The notes beneath the pieces were generated by a model. It was not told where the DNA came from and did not search any database. It was given only the letters and a program-made list of their open reading frames with translations. A stretch of DNA of 64,000 nucleotides from Breviolum minutum Mf 1.05b.01 (taxonomy: Eukaryota > Sar > Dinophyceae > Suessiales > Symbiodiniaceae), in NCBI GenBank assembly GCA_000507305.1, contig DF239171.1:1-64000 (forward strand), given 5' to 3'. The translations under genes and the position numbers were made by a program. Each line of letters opens with the position of its first letter. Positions within the stretch are counted from its first letter, which is position 1. This document shows, piece after piece, positions 1 to 11,851 of this stretch.

Positions 1-189
1 GAAAAACACCCTCCCACCCCCCCCAAAAAAACAACGCAAGCAAAAGAGAAGGTCAACGTTCAACCGAAAAAACACTCCACAAAAAATAGCGGTTTTGGGG
101 GCCTTTTTTTGGGGGGAGAAATTTTGGGGGATAGGACCCTCAAAGGTGAACCCCGGATCTATTTTTTTTGAATGAAATTCCCAAATGCC

Positions 190-277
190 ATCCATGGTTG
201 CCTGGTATATTTACGTTACAAAAAACAGCAATCTGTTTATGGTAAATGTAGACAAATATACCAGTCCCATTGAGTGG
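190..277. mobile_element. family C element (TATGGTATATTTACC type)
   Basis: CCTGGTATATTTACG ... GGTAAATGTAGACAAATATA CCAG; diverged inverted repeat. Confidence 0.75.
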
Positions 278-735
278 ACCTCAGATTATAACTCGTATAA
301 ATTGGCCTTATGAATGGTTTTTCACTGGGGATATATAGATAACCCTTATAAGTGGAGTTATTTCACCCTACTTCTTGACTGGTTTTTGGTGGTCCCACCT
401 TGCACTTCGAACCTGAAGCTCCCTTTTTGTGGACCCATCACCTGCAACTCTCCGGTCGGAATTTCCGAGACACCAAAGATCCACGTTAAGGTCACGAACA
501 TCTCGCTCAACGCCATGGCAAAACGATGTAAGGATTCAAAGAGATAAAAGACACGGAGGCCCCGGATCAAGCGTGTATAAAGCATCCACCTTGGAAGGAA
601 GAAGAGTTGTCTTCAATGGAGTGAAACCTGGTTCCCTTAACCAGGAAGTAGGTAGCATATAATCACCCAATTGGCAAGGACTATAAGTGGTATATAAGTG
701 GTATATTAAGGGGAACCAGAAACAACCATTGATGT
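278..735. other. non-coding, no supported gene
   Basis: Two short ATG frames are open but have no splice borders or recognisable content. Contains a CCTGGTTCCCTTAA inverted word shared with 59580-59720, suggesting another old repeat. Confidence 0.6.
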
Positions 736-738
736 CTA

Positions 739-845
739 CTTGGTGGTTGAGTTGAACCAACCCATTTGAAAAATAGGTCCGTCAACATAGAAATCTTCCC
801 CCTAAGTAGGGGTGAAAAGAAAATATCTTTGAAACCACCACCTAT
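739..845. mobile_element. family A MITE-like element
   Basis: Inverted termini TTGGTGGTTG... / GAAACCACCACCT; interior has the family words TTTGAAAAAT, GAATCTTCCCC and TAGGGGTGAA. Confidence 0.85.
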
Positions 846-969
846 AGTTGTAGTACCAATGGTTGAATCTGGTTGAATGGTTTTTTGGTTGTAAAAAAAC
901 AAGTTGGGGTTCTACGTAGAAATGCAGAAAACCCAACTCAGGAAGTGAATCATGGATAGAAACCCATAC

Positions 970-1062
970 TACTTGGTGGTTTCAACCCATCTGAAAAATA
1001 TTATTGGATCATTTCCCCAAATAGAGATGAAAAGAAGAAATGTTTGGAACCACCAGCCAGTT
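970..1062. mobile_element. family A MITE-like element
   Basis: ACTTGGTGGTTTCAACCC to GGAACCACCAGCC with conserved interior. Confidence 0.88.
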
Positions 1063-1203
1063 CTTGTTTCGTAGTTGACTTGTGATTCTTTTTCACCTGG
1101 ACCATTCGACCATTTTTTCCCATTCTTGGTTGAAACCTCCCATCTGAACAATCTACAAACATCTATACATCAGTTACCCTGTTTTTTTTGGGGTGGAAAA
1201 ATA

Positions 1204-1205
1204 CC

Positions 1206-1237
<32 letters not shown>

Positions 1238-1340
1238 CCACAACCACAACCACAACCACAACCACAACCACAACCACAACCACAACCACAACCACAACCA
1301 CAACCACAACAACCACAACAACCACAACAACCACAACAAC
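1204..1340. repeat. CAA / CAACCA microsatellite
   Basis: About 135 bp of (CAA)n passing into (CAACCA)n and back to (CAACAACCA)n. All frames are open, giving artificial Gln/Asn/Thr/Leu-rich reading frames. Confidence 0.97.
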
Positions 1341-2000
1341 CCCAACAGCTTCTGTGTTTGGACACCTTGTTGATTTTTGGGGGAGACCCTTATGAGATGG
1401 GAAAAAACAATATCCACTCTTAGCAGCAAATCAATAGCACAGTTGGACCTCTGACGACGTCGAATCCAACAAGTGCAGTGTATCCAAGATGCGATCTACG
1501 GGAAAAAAACATGGTATATTTACCAGTGAAAAAAAGATGATAAGATGCCAAAAAAACACCAAATGTGGGTATGAATATATCATACATGGATGCTTTTTTG
1601 GATGGGGGTAAACATGTTCAACAAAAAGATCGTGTGAATTCACCACTACCCCACCATCCCACTATGATTTTTCCTTGTTTTCTTCCCCAAATCTTCACGC
1701 CAACAAATTAAAACCATGCAAATTTACCTCCCAACTTCACAACAAACCCCAAAAATCTCCCCCCCTAAAAAATCCCCCGAAACTTCATCTCCATCCTCCC
1801 CCAAGAAAAAAATCAACGGCTCCGAACTCCAAGTTAACAAACCACTCCAAGAGACGAGGACATGGAAGATTGAAAGCATAGGATTAGGACCAAGTTCACC
1901 AAGCCCAATAGCACCTTTGGATACTCCCCCGAAAACTAACGGCTGAAACTTGGGAACCGCCATGATGGGAACCCTTAAGGCCCTTTATTTCTGAAGGGGG

Positions 2001-2178
2001 TACTTGAAGGATCATCCCAGGACGGACGCAAGTAGTTAGGATACGTTAGGATCAGGATCACCCTCCATTAAAATAAGCCATTTACATAGGCCATTTGGAA
2101 GGGGAAGGTTGCCCCAGTTAGGGGACTTATTGACCATGCTTATTAACCACTTAGTAACTGGTGTGATCCTCCAAGTAC
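2001..2178. mobile_element. family G MITE-like element
   Basis: TACTTGAAGGATCATCCC to GATCCTCCAAGTA with inverted GTTAGTAAC-type arms. Confidence 0.88.
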
Positions 2179-2300
2179 TCCCCCGAAAACTAACGACTGA
2201 AACTTGGGAACCGCCATGATGGGCCTCTCCAAGTTCGGAATCTCTCTTTTTCAGGTCACCCGCACCATTTTCAGGGGAACCAGTCGTTAGTTTTCAGGGT
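2176..2300. mobile_element. family D Stowaway-like element
   Basis: TACTCCCCCGAAAACTAACG to CGTTAGTTTTCAGGG-type end, next to the family G element. Confidence 0.82.
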
Positions 2301-2656
2301 TGGTCAAAAAAACAGCAACCACCTGAAAAAACCTGATGGCCATCTCTTCAAAATATTCCCAGGTCCACTCAATGAGGCTGGTCCTGGCTGGACCTTACAA
2401 AACTGGGTAGGATTTTTAGGGCGTTTGTTTTTACATGTAAGTATATACAACCATACATTGAATGTTGGGAATTGCATCCATGAAAAATGGAACAGCTGGA
2501 ACCCCCCCACAAAAAAATGACGTTTTTTTTTTTGTAAGACGATTTTCCATTTTCATTTCGGAGGAATTCTCAGGTGAACCAGTCGATCTAGTCGTTAGTT
2601 ATCGGGGGAGTATAAACCGGTTGTTTCAATTGGATGTTTGTTGATCTTTAAACTCG

Positions 2657-2750
2657 CATAGGATCCATGTATGGTATATTTACCTAACTACATTGGTTGA
2701 TTTTTATGGTAAATGTAGGTCCGGATTTCCCGAAAACGATCCTATGGATA
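2657..2750. mobile_element. family C MITE-like element
   Basis: CATAGGATCCATGTATGG ... ACGATCCTATGG. Confidence 0.85.
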
Positions 2751-3959
2751 ATGGGATGGGATGTTTCGACCATCAATCCTACTCTAGGGAGAGGTCTGGA
2801 GTCTTAGGGTACGGAAAATGGTTGCTTAAAAAATAAGGGTTTTCATAAAGTCATACAGGCTCTTGAATTACAGTAAGGGACACAAATAGTGCTCCACTAT
2901 CCAGTTGAAGTTTCTACTTGATACATCCTGAACATGTATTGAACGTTTACATCCTTTTCGTTCACCGGATGAGAGATTTCCAGTCACCCAGGGAGAAACC
3001 TTCCACCAAAAGTGATTGGAGTAATACTTTTGATATCTTTTGATGGAATAAATCCAGCACCAGTTGATAAGCAGTTTATTAGTATATCCCATTATTTACA
3101 AGAATTTCATACATCCCAGGTGGTAATATAGCTGGATTGCATACACCATCAACGTCGTATCACCTTTGTTTTGTCACATGAATCGGCTTCCAAGGAGTTA
3201 GTTTTTTTCGCGACTCACATCACCTTTTGGAACCAGGAAGTCATGCCAAGGTTCTAAGAAGCCATCTATCAAGAAGACAATGGAGGCCTATCAAACGTCG
3301 GTCGGATCTGCACACTGCACACACTTCGTCCAGGATGAATGTTTGTGGGGGAAACACACCCGGATGGTGGTTTAATTTACGTTTTTGCTTCTTTTTTTTT
3401 CCGAAGAAAAAAAACAACGTACCGGTATTTTTGCGGAAGGAAAACACACAAGTCAAGTCAGATCAAAATTTAGGATTTTTAGTGTCAAACCCTAACCGAA
3501 GAACCAGCGGATTCCAAAGGGATTTTTTGTGCTTTTGTTTTTCAAGAGATCACCAAGAACATCCAAAAAATGGGTCAGGTATATGTTTTTGTCACCAAGA
3601 TTCAAAGAATAATTAAACAGAAAGGACAAAAAACACTTGGTGACTTATTAAATCCCACAAAATGGGTCAGGTGCTGAAGTACCTAGTACACACACACACA
3701 AACACTCCCGAACTATGAACTATAGTAATGCATGGCACAACAAAAATAATTCGAATGATGATGTCCTTAAAAAATCCCCCCCATTCCCCCCTCCTTTCTA
3801 AAAAAAACAAAAAACTGAACTTCAGGTTCAAAAGCCGGGCAAACGTTTTCGTTGGATAGGTTTTTTTTGGCAATCCTGTACAATACTGGTTGGTTGCCTA
3901 CAGCGCGAATCTCAATGGGAAAAAAGTTTGCGGGGGAAACTTTTTTGACATAGATACGG

Positions 3960-4101
3960 CCGGTGGGTCCCTACCCTACTAGTTAAAAGTATGGCCATAA
4001 GGCCATTTGTAGGGGTTATAATTAACTCCAATTATAAATTTAGAAGGCCATTTAGAGGGATTATAACTCCATTTATAACTAGTAGGGGCCCACCTTGTAC
4101 A
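3960..4101. mobile_element. family M inverted-repeat element
   Basis: GTGGGTCCCTACCCTACTAG ... ACTAGTAGGGGCCCACCTTG; TATAAnnCC-rich interior. Confidence 0.85.
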
Positions 4102-4279
4102 CATACCAAACACTGGTCTTTTGTAAAAGGAAATACTTCGTAGTTAAACATATGAATTTGGCGTAATCCCGTAATCAATATAAATCAACCATGTCTTCTT
4201 CCCATGCTTTTCCTAGCTCACTAGTTGCACACATCTGTTTTTTGGTCTGCGGCCTCTAAACTCATTTCCATGCCAATGT

Positions 4280-4342
4280 CTGTGCACAGAGCACACAAGA
4301 CATTGGGTCCGTTGTGGCAAACGCGACGCCCAAACTCATAAC
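4280..4342 (-). CDS. weak candidate exon (VMSLGVAFATTDPMSCVLCA)
   Basis: Open frame after TCTGCTGAG|GTT. The plus strand also has a splice-bounded open frame here (STQDIGSVVANATPKLI between CACAG and TTG|GTAACC). Strand and limits are unresolved. Confidence 0.28.
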
Positions 4343-4858
4343 CTCAGCAGAAAACATCTGGGAAACCCTGGACTTGGTAACCAGGGACCTGGTGGTGATG
4401 AAATGGTGATGACCAATCTCATCATGAGAAACAGCACCAACTCAGCCAATGGTTTGGCTTGGTGGTTTGGGTTGGCGGTGGTTTGGATTCCGATTGGATC
4501 CCAGAAAATAAAGAGATTGTTACTTAGGGATATCCCTAGAATCCCAAACCACTAAACCACCAATTAACCATTAGAGGAGAGAAACAGCACCAACAAAAAC
4601 CTTAAGAAAATGTTGGACTTAGAACATCACAAGCTATCAAGTTGTTCAACAAATCAGAATCAAGCAGTCATGTATCGCCAACATCCATGTTGTTTTCACC
4701 AATTCTTTCAATATCAGGTTATTTTGGGAGGACAAAACTTCTCCTCCAAGCAAGAATTTTATGTCAGAAATGCCGTATCTTCCAACTGTTGGGACCCTTG
4801 GGTTTATCAGCAAACCTCTTCCCCTTTCTCCCTGCTCCTCTGATTTTTTGTTGGATTC

Positions 4859-4999
4859 GAAGGTGCAATAGAAGAGGACGAAGAGTACTTCAGAGAGCTT
4901 CCAAATTGGCCAGTTCACACCATCAGTTTCCAAGCCGATCATCAACATGTTGAGGAAAACCACACAGCCCACCACATCCTTCTTCACGAGAAATACACC
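4859..4999 (-). CDS. voltage-gated cation channel domain, S1-S2 exon
   Basis: Forty-seven codons, phase 0, after a good acceptor (GGCGGTTGCAG|GGT). The core DVVGCVVFLNMLMIGLETD is the typical first helix (S1) of a voltage-gated Na+/Ca2+ channel repeat, with its conserved asparagine and ExD end. WPIWKLSEVLFVLFYCTF fits the start of S2. Next in such channels come S2's acidic residue, S3 and the arginine-rich S4, which were not found below 4.8 kb. The donor is unclear (TTC|GAATCC used here). An alternative acceptor AAGAAG|GAT lies seven codons in. The plus strand is also open, but lacks family features. Confidence 0.72.
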
Positions 5000-5163
5000 C
5001 TGCAACCGCCAACAAAAGTCTCAACAGTGATTCGCAGATCTGGGAAGCATGCATTTGTTTTTAAGACTGTACTATCTGTACTATATGTAATATCCATTTC
5101 TTAGCTTCAAACATGCAAGGTTCAAGTTATTTCTATGCAATGAAATCTTTGGTACTTTGGCAC

Positions 5164-5208
5164 CTCAAAAAACAGGACCTTTTCATCGTCGTGATTCGAA
5201 ACGGGACC
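5164..5208 (-). CDS. candidate exon upstream of the channel exon (GPVSNHDDEKVLFFE)
   Basis: Fifteen codons, phase 0, from GGCTTCTAG|GGT to TTTGAG|GTGCCA. AG|G acceptor and GT donor; joins in phase to 4999. Its role is inferred only from position. Confidence 0.45.
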
Positions 5209-5295
5209 CTAGAAGCCACCATCAACGTAACAGCGTATCGAATTTTTCATTGAAACGAGCAGTGAGTATAACACCAAGGGCCCCAAACACTGAAG

Positions 5296-5419
5296 TACTG
5301 TTGATGGTTCAGAAATCCCAAGGCCAACCACCGTTTGGATGGTGCTGAAACCCTATAAATATAATGGGATAAACTTGCCATATCAACTGGTTAGCCGGAT
5401 TTCTGAACCATCAACAGTA
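5296..5419. mobile_element. family B MITE-like element
   Basis: TACTGTTGATGGTTCAGAAA to TTTCTGAACCATCAACAGTA: perfect 20-bp inverted termini starting and ending in TA. Confidence 0.94.
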
Positions 5420-5565
5420 TCAATTGTTGGCCCAATCTGTTCAAAAAGCAGTTAAGGATACAGCATTTTGCATTGTTTGATTCAAATTACTGTACAAAAA
5501 TCTCATCAGTAAACTACGTCTGTGCATCAGTTGTTTTTCCACGGACTGAAAAAAAAACATGTTCC

Positions 5566-5714
5566 TTAAATCCGTTGTTGAACTTTAAAATCCGTTTTCA
5601 GGATTTGTTTTCCCCACTTTTTTGATTTGCCAAAATCTGCTGCGCTTCGCAGGTCACCAGTCGAGGCAACGGAAACCAACGGAAGCCCATGGAAACCCAT
5701 GGGTGGACCGCCAA
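5566..5714 (-). CDS. coding-like block upstream of the channel exon
   Basis: An open frame with protein-like composition (GFHGLPLVSVASTGDLRSAA, then DFGKSKKWGKQILKTDF). No clear acceptor is seen at its start, so the limits are those of the open frame. It may belong to the cytosolic amino-terminal part of the channel gene. Confidence 0.33.
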
Positions 5715-6012
5715 TGGATGAAGTAGTGAAATCCCATACCTTTTTTTATCAGTTTAGTTTGGTGGCATGAAATTTGGCAAAGCAAACGTCTTCCAAAAAA
5801 CAATAAGTGCAAAACATATTACATGAGTTACTCTGATGTATACACACTAGGAAGCAAGAATATCAATTTCAATTAATCACTTTATAGAAACTATCCTTGA
5901 TCATTCCAACATGTTTGGAGATCATCAACCAACAAAAATAACATGAAAAACATCTCAACATATTTATCAACGGTACAAGTAATAAATTTGCGTTGGGCAA
6001 TTTTTTTCTTAC

Positions 6013-6045
6013 CCGCGGAGTTCAACGTGCAAGGAAAGTTTGGAC
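6013..6045 (-). CDS. candidate small exon (SKLSLHVELR)
   Basis: Thirty-three bases from AAATAAAG|G TCC to CGCGG|GTAAGA, a good GT donor. Lies upstream, on the same strand, of the channel exon at 4859. Too short to identify. Confidence 0.38.
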
Positions 6046-6063
6046 CTTTATTTCCGTCTGTTC

Positions 6064-6173
6064 ATATGGGTGTTTCCGAAAATAGGGGTACCCCCAAATC
6101 ATCCATTTTAATAGGCGTTTCCATTATAAACCATCCATTTTGGGGTACCACTGTTTTCAGAAACACCCATATG
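6064..6173. mobile_element. family I MITE-like element
   Basis: ATGGGTGTTTCCGAAAATAG to CTGTTTTCAGAAACACCCAT. All frames give recurring pseudo-ORFs such as MGVSENRGTPKSS. Confidence 0.94.
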
Positions 6174-6350
6174 AAGACCCACAAAAAATTGGAGACAATT
6201 CAACCATTCATCAGCTAGTTGGGCGTTTTTGTTGCCCCATCCCATCTGTCCAAGATCGATCTTTTCCTCGTCAAATGGAGGATCATCAAATTGGATCATT
6301 TCCCTCAATTTTTAGGGTAAAAATCAACATTTTGTTCAAAAGCCACCACC

Positions 6351-6488
6351 TACTTGGAGGATTTGCACGTGCTTAACAACCATGGTTAGTTGTTGTCAAC
6401 TAAGTAGGGCACCCTTCCAAATGGCCTAAATGGTTTGTGAGTTTTTGGGTTACTAACTACTGACTAACTAGGATGATCCTCCAAGTAG
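6351..6488. mobile_element. family G MITE-like element
   Basis: TACTTGGAGGATTTG to GGATGATCCTCCAAGTA. Confidence 0.85.
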
Positions 6489-7069
6489 GCAGGTATTTTA
6501 TGTGCACGCTCCCTGAAACTAACAGACGGTTCGCCCCTGAAAATAGCCTCCCAAAAGGAAAGCTCTTGAGCAACCATTGAAAATCTCAGTGCGCAAACTT
6601 GCTTGTCGTTTCAAGGAGGGTACCCTCCTGACTAACATATTCCCTACCGTGCGGCATTTTTGAAGATGATTGATTTTCCTCTTCCGCAGCTAAAATATGG
6701 ACGCCTTCCCTAGAGGATATAATCTTTTAGACCCTTAAAGTATAGGGCCCCCTATACCAGTTGTAAATAGGTTTCTTTACCCCTATCTAGTACAGTAAGT
6801 CCTAGGAAAACCCCATTTAAAGGGCCATTTTATAAGGGCCCGGCCCCATGGAAAACTCCATTTTTTTTTCCAAGATCTCAACCCTCGGGTGAAAACCCCG
6901 ACCTCCGGTAGCTGATTCACACTCCTCCGCGTACTCCGCGTTCTGCGGCTCAGGTCACCCTGGTGAGTTCCCAGTGGGCGGAATCCCAGTGGTTGGAAGT
7001 GTGTAGGTCACAATGGTTGGTTTGGGGATGAAAAATGTAGGGGTGCTGATGTCATTTGGCCGGGTCTAT

Positions 7070-7186
7070 TTACATGTATATTAACTATATATACATATTA
7101 TGTATGATATATGTAGATATATATATATATGTATATACATGTAGATATATATATACATGTAAATATATATATATATATACATCTAT
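7070..7186. repeat. TA-rich alternating tract
   Basis: Irregular ATATAT/TACATGTA, partly palindromic; probably the decayed core of a family C-like element. Confidence 0.85.
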
Positions 7187-7222
7187 AAAACATAAATGGT
7201 TGGACCATAATAATGAATCCCA

Positions 7223-7324
7223 TGAATCCCTTTCGTTCGGAAAAGTGGGTGTTTTTTTCTGGAAACTCCCACGAAAATGACTTGGGTTCCCGCAGGTTCC
7301 TTGGGGCCAACTCCCCAGCCCTTC
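7223..7324 (-). CDS. candidate exon following a family B element end
   Basis: The frame reads AGELAPRNLREPKSFSWEFP and starts where the family B terminus CATCAACAG would act as acceptor (CAACAG|GAAGG). The 3' limit is not defined. Unassigned; 3' half AT-rich. Confidence 0.35.
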
Positions 7325-7436
7325 CTGTTGATGGCAACCAGAAATCCGGCAAACTCACCAGTTGAGGTTGGTATCTAGCGTATCCCATCCCATTATTCAC
7401 AAGGTTTTTGAGAGTGAATTGCAGCCATCAACAGTA
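7325..7436. mobile_element. family B MITE-like element
   Basis: CTGTTGATGGCAACCAGAAA to GCAGCCATCAACAGTA. Confidence 0.9.
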
Positions 7437-8703
7437 GAACCAAATTGAAGTTTTAAGTTGATTTTTAAGGTGGGACTTATAAAAAGGGTTTGCCTGGGGT
7501 TCTGACTTATAACCCCTGTAAATAAGGTTGTTTCACCCTACAAAAAAAAACTGGTTTTTGTGCCCACCGGACCTTGGCACGAACTTCTCAAAAGGAACAA
7601 ATCACCGAGTTTCCGGTGAAGCGGAAACTCATGTGATTCTTTGGAGAAATAAGCCACCAACAAACATGGTTCAATAGGAAAGTATCCACATGAAACACTC
7701 AAAAAACCCAGGAATTCATCTTGGAGGTACTTAATATCATTTCAAATGTAGCATACTGTAGCTTTTTGTTACCTTGCAGGATTCACGTCTTATCTTTCAA
7801 AAGTCCAGGATGTTTTGACTATTAGGAAGCATTCCATACAGTTTATTCACATATATAATATAGGCTAGGATATATCACCCACCTTCTCAACAAAAAAAGT
7901 CTTCCAGGATTGACAGGGACATCAAACTCATCACCAATCATCAACACCAACCCCTTCCAACCAACACCCCCAGATTCTAGATTCAACAAACGTTGCGTTT
8001 CAACGACACGGAAGGATGGAACTCACTAACTGCGAAACGGGAGGTTGGACCGGTCACCTATGAAACTGCACCTGCGTTTCATCCCGCAGCAAGGTGGAGT
8101 AATGAGGTTTTTGATCCTCAGATGAAAAAACCCGTGGCTTCATGTGGTGGTTTCCTGGGCGGTTCTGGTTGCTTCCAACTCCTGTGTTTGAAGGCATGGG
8201 TTTTAACGGCTGGTTGGGTTCAAGCAAACCAGCTTATGGAATGTTAGTGGTGGGTCCGGAACTCAGCAATTTTTGTGAAGATTTTATGATGGAACCTTGT
8301 CACAAAAAAATATAAACGGATTTGTCACGTAAAAATAAACAGGTCTTTAAATGGCATGGTAGGTCTGGGTTCTACCGTTCATATCATCATTTATCATTAA
8401 ACATATGATGTGATGTGTATAAATTCGATATACTTCCCGGAAAACTAGCATGTTTGCTAAAAGAAACAATGCTTGGAAGACGATCCTATTGAAATGGTCC
8501 CCTGTTTAGGGGACATTTGTTAGTTTTGCGATCGGGTGTTCATATGAAAACACACATCTCTTCACCTCCCCAAAAACAGGGGTACCATTACAAGGGAAAT
8601 CCCTCAAAATCACCAGACATTGAATAATTTAATTACCTGTGACTCAGTAATTTAATGACCTGCAGTGAGGGAGAAAATTACAACCCGGGTCATTAAATTA
8701 CCC
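7437..8703. other. non-coding stretch
   Basis: No exon with convincing splice borders. Holds repeat fragments (TTATAACCCC words of family M near 7460-7560) and a GGGGACATTTGTTAG fragment of family D near 8510. Confidence 0.55.
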
Positions 8704-8808
8704 ACTGGTTGGTGGTTTCAACCCATTTGAAAAATATTAGTCAAAATGGATCATTTCCCCAAGTAGGGGTGAACAGAAAAGATATTTGAAACCACCACCT
8801 AGATTACC
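8704..8808. mobile_element. family A MITE-like element
   Basis: GGTTGGTGGTTTCAACCC to GAAACCACCACCTAG; near consensus. Confidence 0.93.
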
Positions 8809-9147
8809 CATTATATAGACCCATTATTTGATCCCCTCAAATTTGTTCATTTAATGACCCCCGAAAACCCAACGGCAATCTGTCTGCCACTGAGGCACCA
8901 AAAAGGCTTTACGTTGCAAGGGCTCGCTACTACCACCTGCAACGACGGGACATCGATTGATGTGGCCACCAAAATGGAGGTTTTAATTTACACCCCTGAA
9001 AACAAACATCTACCTATCCTACAAAAGAGGGTTTTGGTGCAGGGGTTTTTAGGGGTGTATCTAGAGAATAAATGATAGTACTTACAGTTTGTTTGCGACA
9101 GGCAAGTGAGCAACTACTTAGTAAGTTGGTTTACAAGCTATCTATTT

Positions 9148-9206
9148 GGTGGATTCAACCCCTTTGAAAAATATTACTGTAGTCGAAATGGGAATCTTCC
9201 GCTTAC
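9148..9206. mobile_element. family A fragment
   Basis: Left half only (TTTGGTGGATTCAACCCC onwards). Confidence 0.75.
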
Positions 9207-10014
9207 AGGCATTATAATCCTTTTACTACCTAGTTGTTACTAAGTACCCTGGAAATCCCAGTGCTGCCCCGAACAGTGAAACTGGAGGCTTTTGTCCAAG
9301 GAAACGTGTTTCACTCGATTTTTTAAAAGTTTCTTTTTGGGCACTTTAGGAAACCAAAGGAAATGGAGGGAACACCATTTTTAGGGCCTTTTGCTGTTCG
9401 TTTTATGGGGAGTAAAATAGTACACAAAACCACCGAAGTTGTCTCGTGAACAGAAATGAATTGATTACCCTCTCTGAAACTCACAGTTTGCACCAAAAAA
9501 AATCGATGGTTGGAAGACTACTTTCATACTTTCCTTTTTTGGTCCTGATTTCTGAGAGGGAGGGGTCAGTTGGGGGTAGGTTGACCAGCCATAATGGGAA
9601 CACTACTGGCACACGGCATACTCTTTCGTTTTTGCAGATGAAATCCTGGGTGCGATCCCTTTCAAGTGGTGGGTGTTAAACAGTTGAGTGGGTACCCTCC
9701 CTGAAACTAAGAGTTTGCCAACTGAAAATCAAGTCTTGCTTAAGATTTTGGGATGCATTTCCTTTTGGGGATACAATTTGTTTCAGAGATGATGCTTTGT
9801 ATCCCAATAGTTTGCTTAAGATGAATTCATGTCCTTTGGGAGCCCTCCGTCAACTCTTTTCGAAGCTCCGGCCCGCAGATCTTGAATTGGTCTGACATGA
9901 CCCCTTCCCAATCAGGTTCCAACATAAACATCCCCAAAAATCAAGATTATTAATATCATCACTGATGAATTGTAATGCATACTCACCAATCTGTGATCAA
10001 GATTCCAAAATTCC

Positions 10015-10090
10015 ATATCATTTACTATATGTATGATATTCACATGATTCATATATAAATATGTGAATATATATATATATTCATATCAAT
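10015..10090. repeat. TA-rich alternating tract
   Basis: ATATATGAATATAT-type low complexity. Confidence 0.8.
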
Positions 10091-10130
10091 TGTCAATATC
10101 ACCTCAATCACATTATAATAATATCATTGG

Positions 10131-10552
10131 AATCACATCATGTTCCCTTTCCTCCCCCCCACCTCCCCTACCCTAGTTTTCCGAACGACCTCCCGTTGTT
10201 TGTGTTTGTTTATTACCTCTCCACCCCAAAACCCACCCCAAAATCCACCCAACTCCACCCGAACGTCCACGCCTAGGGAGCGACTGTTGGTCACGGGAGA
10301 CCAGTCCTCGCTCTCGCGGACTTCGGCCAAAAGGACTCGAGAGTCCACATTTTGTCCTCCCGAGCCTCGGGGTTGAGAAGAAAAATGGCCGTTTCGGCTC
10401 CGAAACTCGGAGGAACAGGAAAAACCGGAGCCTAAATCGAATTCCGGCTCCTTGGTCCTGATGTTGTCGGTTTATGAAATAATGTACGAAATATAAGTGG
10501 GTATATGATTTCATCCCTATACATATACCCTAAACAACCAAGGGACCCAAAG
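10131..10552. other. GC-richer non-coding stretch
   Basis: Runs of CCCACCCC and CCGGAGCC inverted words; several frames are open on both strands, but none has a credible product. Confidence 0.5.
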
Positions 10553-10648
10553 TACTTGGAGGATCATCCCAGTTAGGATCCGATCACCCCCATTTATAAA
10601 AGCCACGAGAAAATGGCCATTTGGAAGGGGTCCCACATTGCCCCAGTT
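10553..10648. mobile_element. family G fragment
   Basis: TACTTGGAGGATCATCCC arm with CCCATTTATAAAAGCCA interior; right arm missing. Confidence 0.75.
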
Positions 10649-11544
10649 TGGAGCCTCGGACCCCGACGAAATTGCTGGGGGTTTTCGTTGTTTTGTGGAT
10701 TTGTTTGCTTTTTTGTGGGGACATGTTTTTCGTGGAGTGCTTTTTTTTGGGGGGGAACCCTAAAAGAAGATCCATGTATGTATGACTGGTTTATTTACGT
10801 AGATTTACGAACAACAATCAACATAAATGTAGGTAAAATAAATATATCAGACTTGGATCCTATGTGGTTGTCAAAACGGCCACATCGGGATGGGCGTTTT
10901 GGCATCGTTTTGTTGCGTGTGTGTCTTGTTTTCTCTAAAAGCCCCAACGTCTAACAACTGTCTCACCTGTTGGCATAATCTGAATCCTGGTTGGTGCGAA
11001 CTGAACCACCCTCATCTTGCTGGTTGGTCATCCATTGCTCATTTGATAGGAAAAACCGATCATTTGATGCGGAAAAAATTGCTCATTAAATAGGGACAAA
11101 TTGTCATTCAGTAGGGAAACAGTGCAATTTAACAGGGAAAACATGAGTCATTTATTAAAGGAATTACAGTTTCCCTCCAGGCTGTTCATGACTGCGAAAA
11201 AGCACAGCCTAGAATTTCTGAGCTTCCCAAGAGTCTCAACCCACACATTTTCACTTGGCAACCCTTAGGGAAAACCCCGCTAAAAGTTAAACTTTTTAGT
11301 GGGGCCCACAGGTAAAATCCCACGATCAACTCTAAGGGGCTAAGGGAATAAGGCTATATCACCTAAGATGTGCCAAGTTCTGAGCTTCCCAACGACCCCG
11401 TGCTTCTAAATCGAATGCCATGCGTTGTCGGTTGACACCCCCCGGAGGAGTGGTCGGTATTGCGAAGCAGACTCAATGGATTTTGTGGGGAAGCTTGAGC
11501 CCAGCATCGCATTTGCATACAAAAACTGGCAACTTTGAGGGCCA

Positions 11545-11731
11545 TACTGTTGATGGCTGAAATCCTGCACCACCTGGGATGTATGAAACCTTGTAACTAA
11601 TGGGATAAACTACCATATCAACTGGTCTGTTGATGGCTGAAATCCTGCACCACCTGGGATGTATGAAACCCTATAAAGAATGGGATATTTACCATATCAA
11701 CTGGTTAGCCGGATTTCTTCCATCAACAGTA
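11545..11731. mobile_element. family B element with internal tandem duplication
   Basis: TACTGTTGATGGCTGAAATC to TTTCTTCCATCAACAGTA; the left 80 bp is present twice in tandem. Confidence 0.93.
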
Positions 11732-11784
11732 GGGATCCAATCGCCTTGTCAAAGGATGATTTTTGGGTGGTTTTTCTTCATCAC

Positions 11785-11851
11785 CTCCCGTAACACACAT
11801 AGGTCATTTATAGGTTCCATGACACCATTCTCAGTTTCGGTAATTGGATCC
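11785..11851 (-). CDS. candidate exon (DPITETENGVMEPINDLCVL...)
   Basis: Sixty-seven bases from TATTTGTAG|G GAT to CGGGAG|GTGATG. Acidic, protein-like, with AG|G acceptor and GT donor. The frame continues 11 codons past the donor. Unassigned. Confidence 0.5.

Larger units (their letters stand above)
8855..10130. other. non-coding stretch
   Basis: Decayed element fragments (AGGGGTGTA near 9050, family A piece at 9148, TACCCTCCCTGAAACTAAGA at 9690). No supported gene. Confidence 0.55.

Noticed and set aside
1163..1429. Overlapping Gln-, Asn-, Thr-, Leu- and Cys-rich open frames
   Set aside because: All arise from the CAA/CAACCA microsatellite, which is open in every frame.
4840..5105. Plus-strand 80-codon open stretch antisense to the channel exon
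   Set aside because: Complement of a hydrophobic coding block; no splice borders or family likeness, while the minus frame matches S1-S2.
6064..6308. Recurring ORF MGVSENRGTPKSS...
   Set aside because: It is the translation of a family I hairpin, repeated at 18770 and 30429, not a gene.
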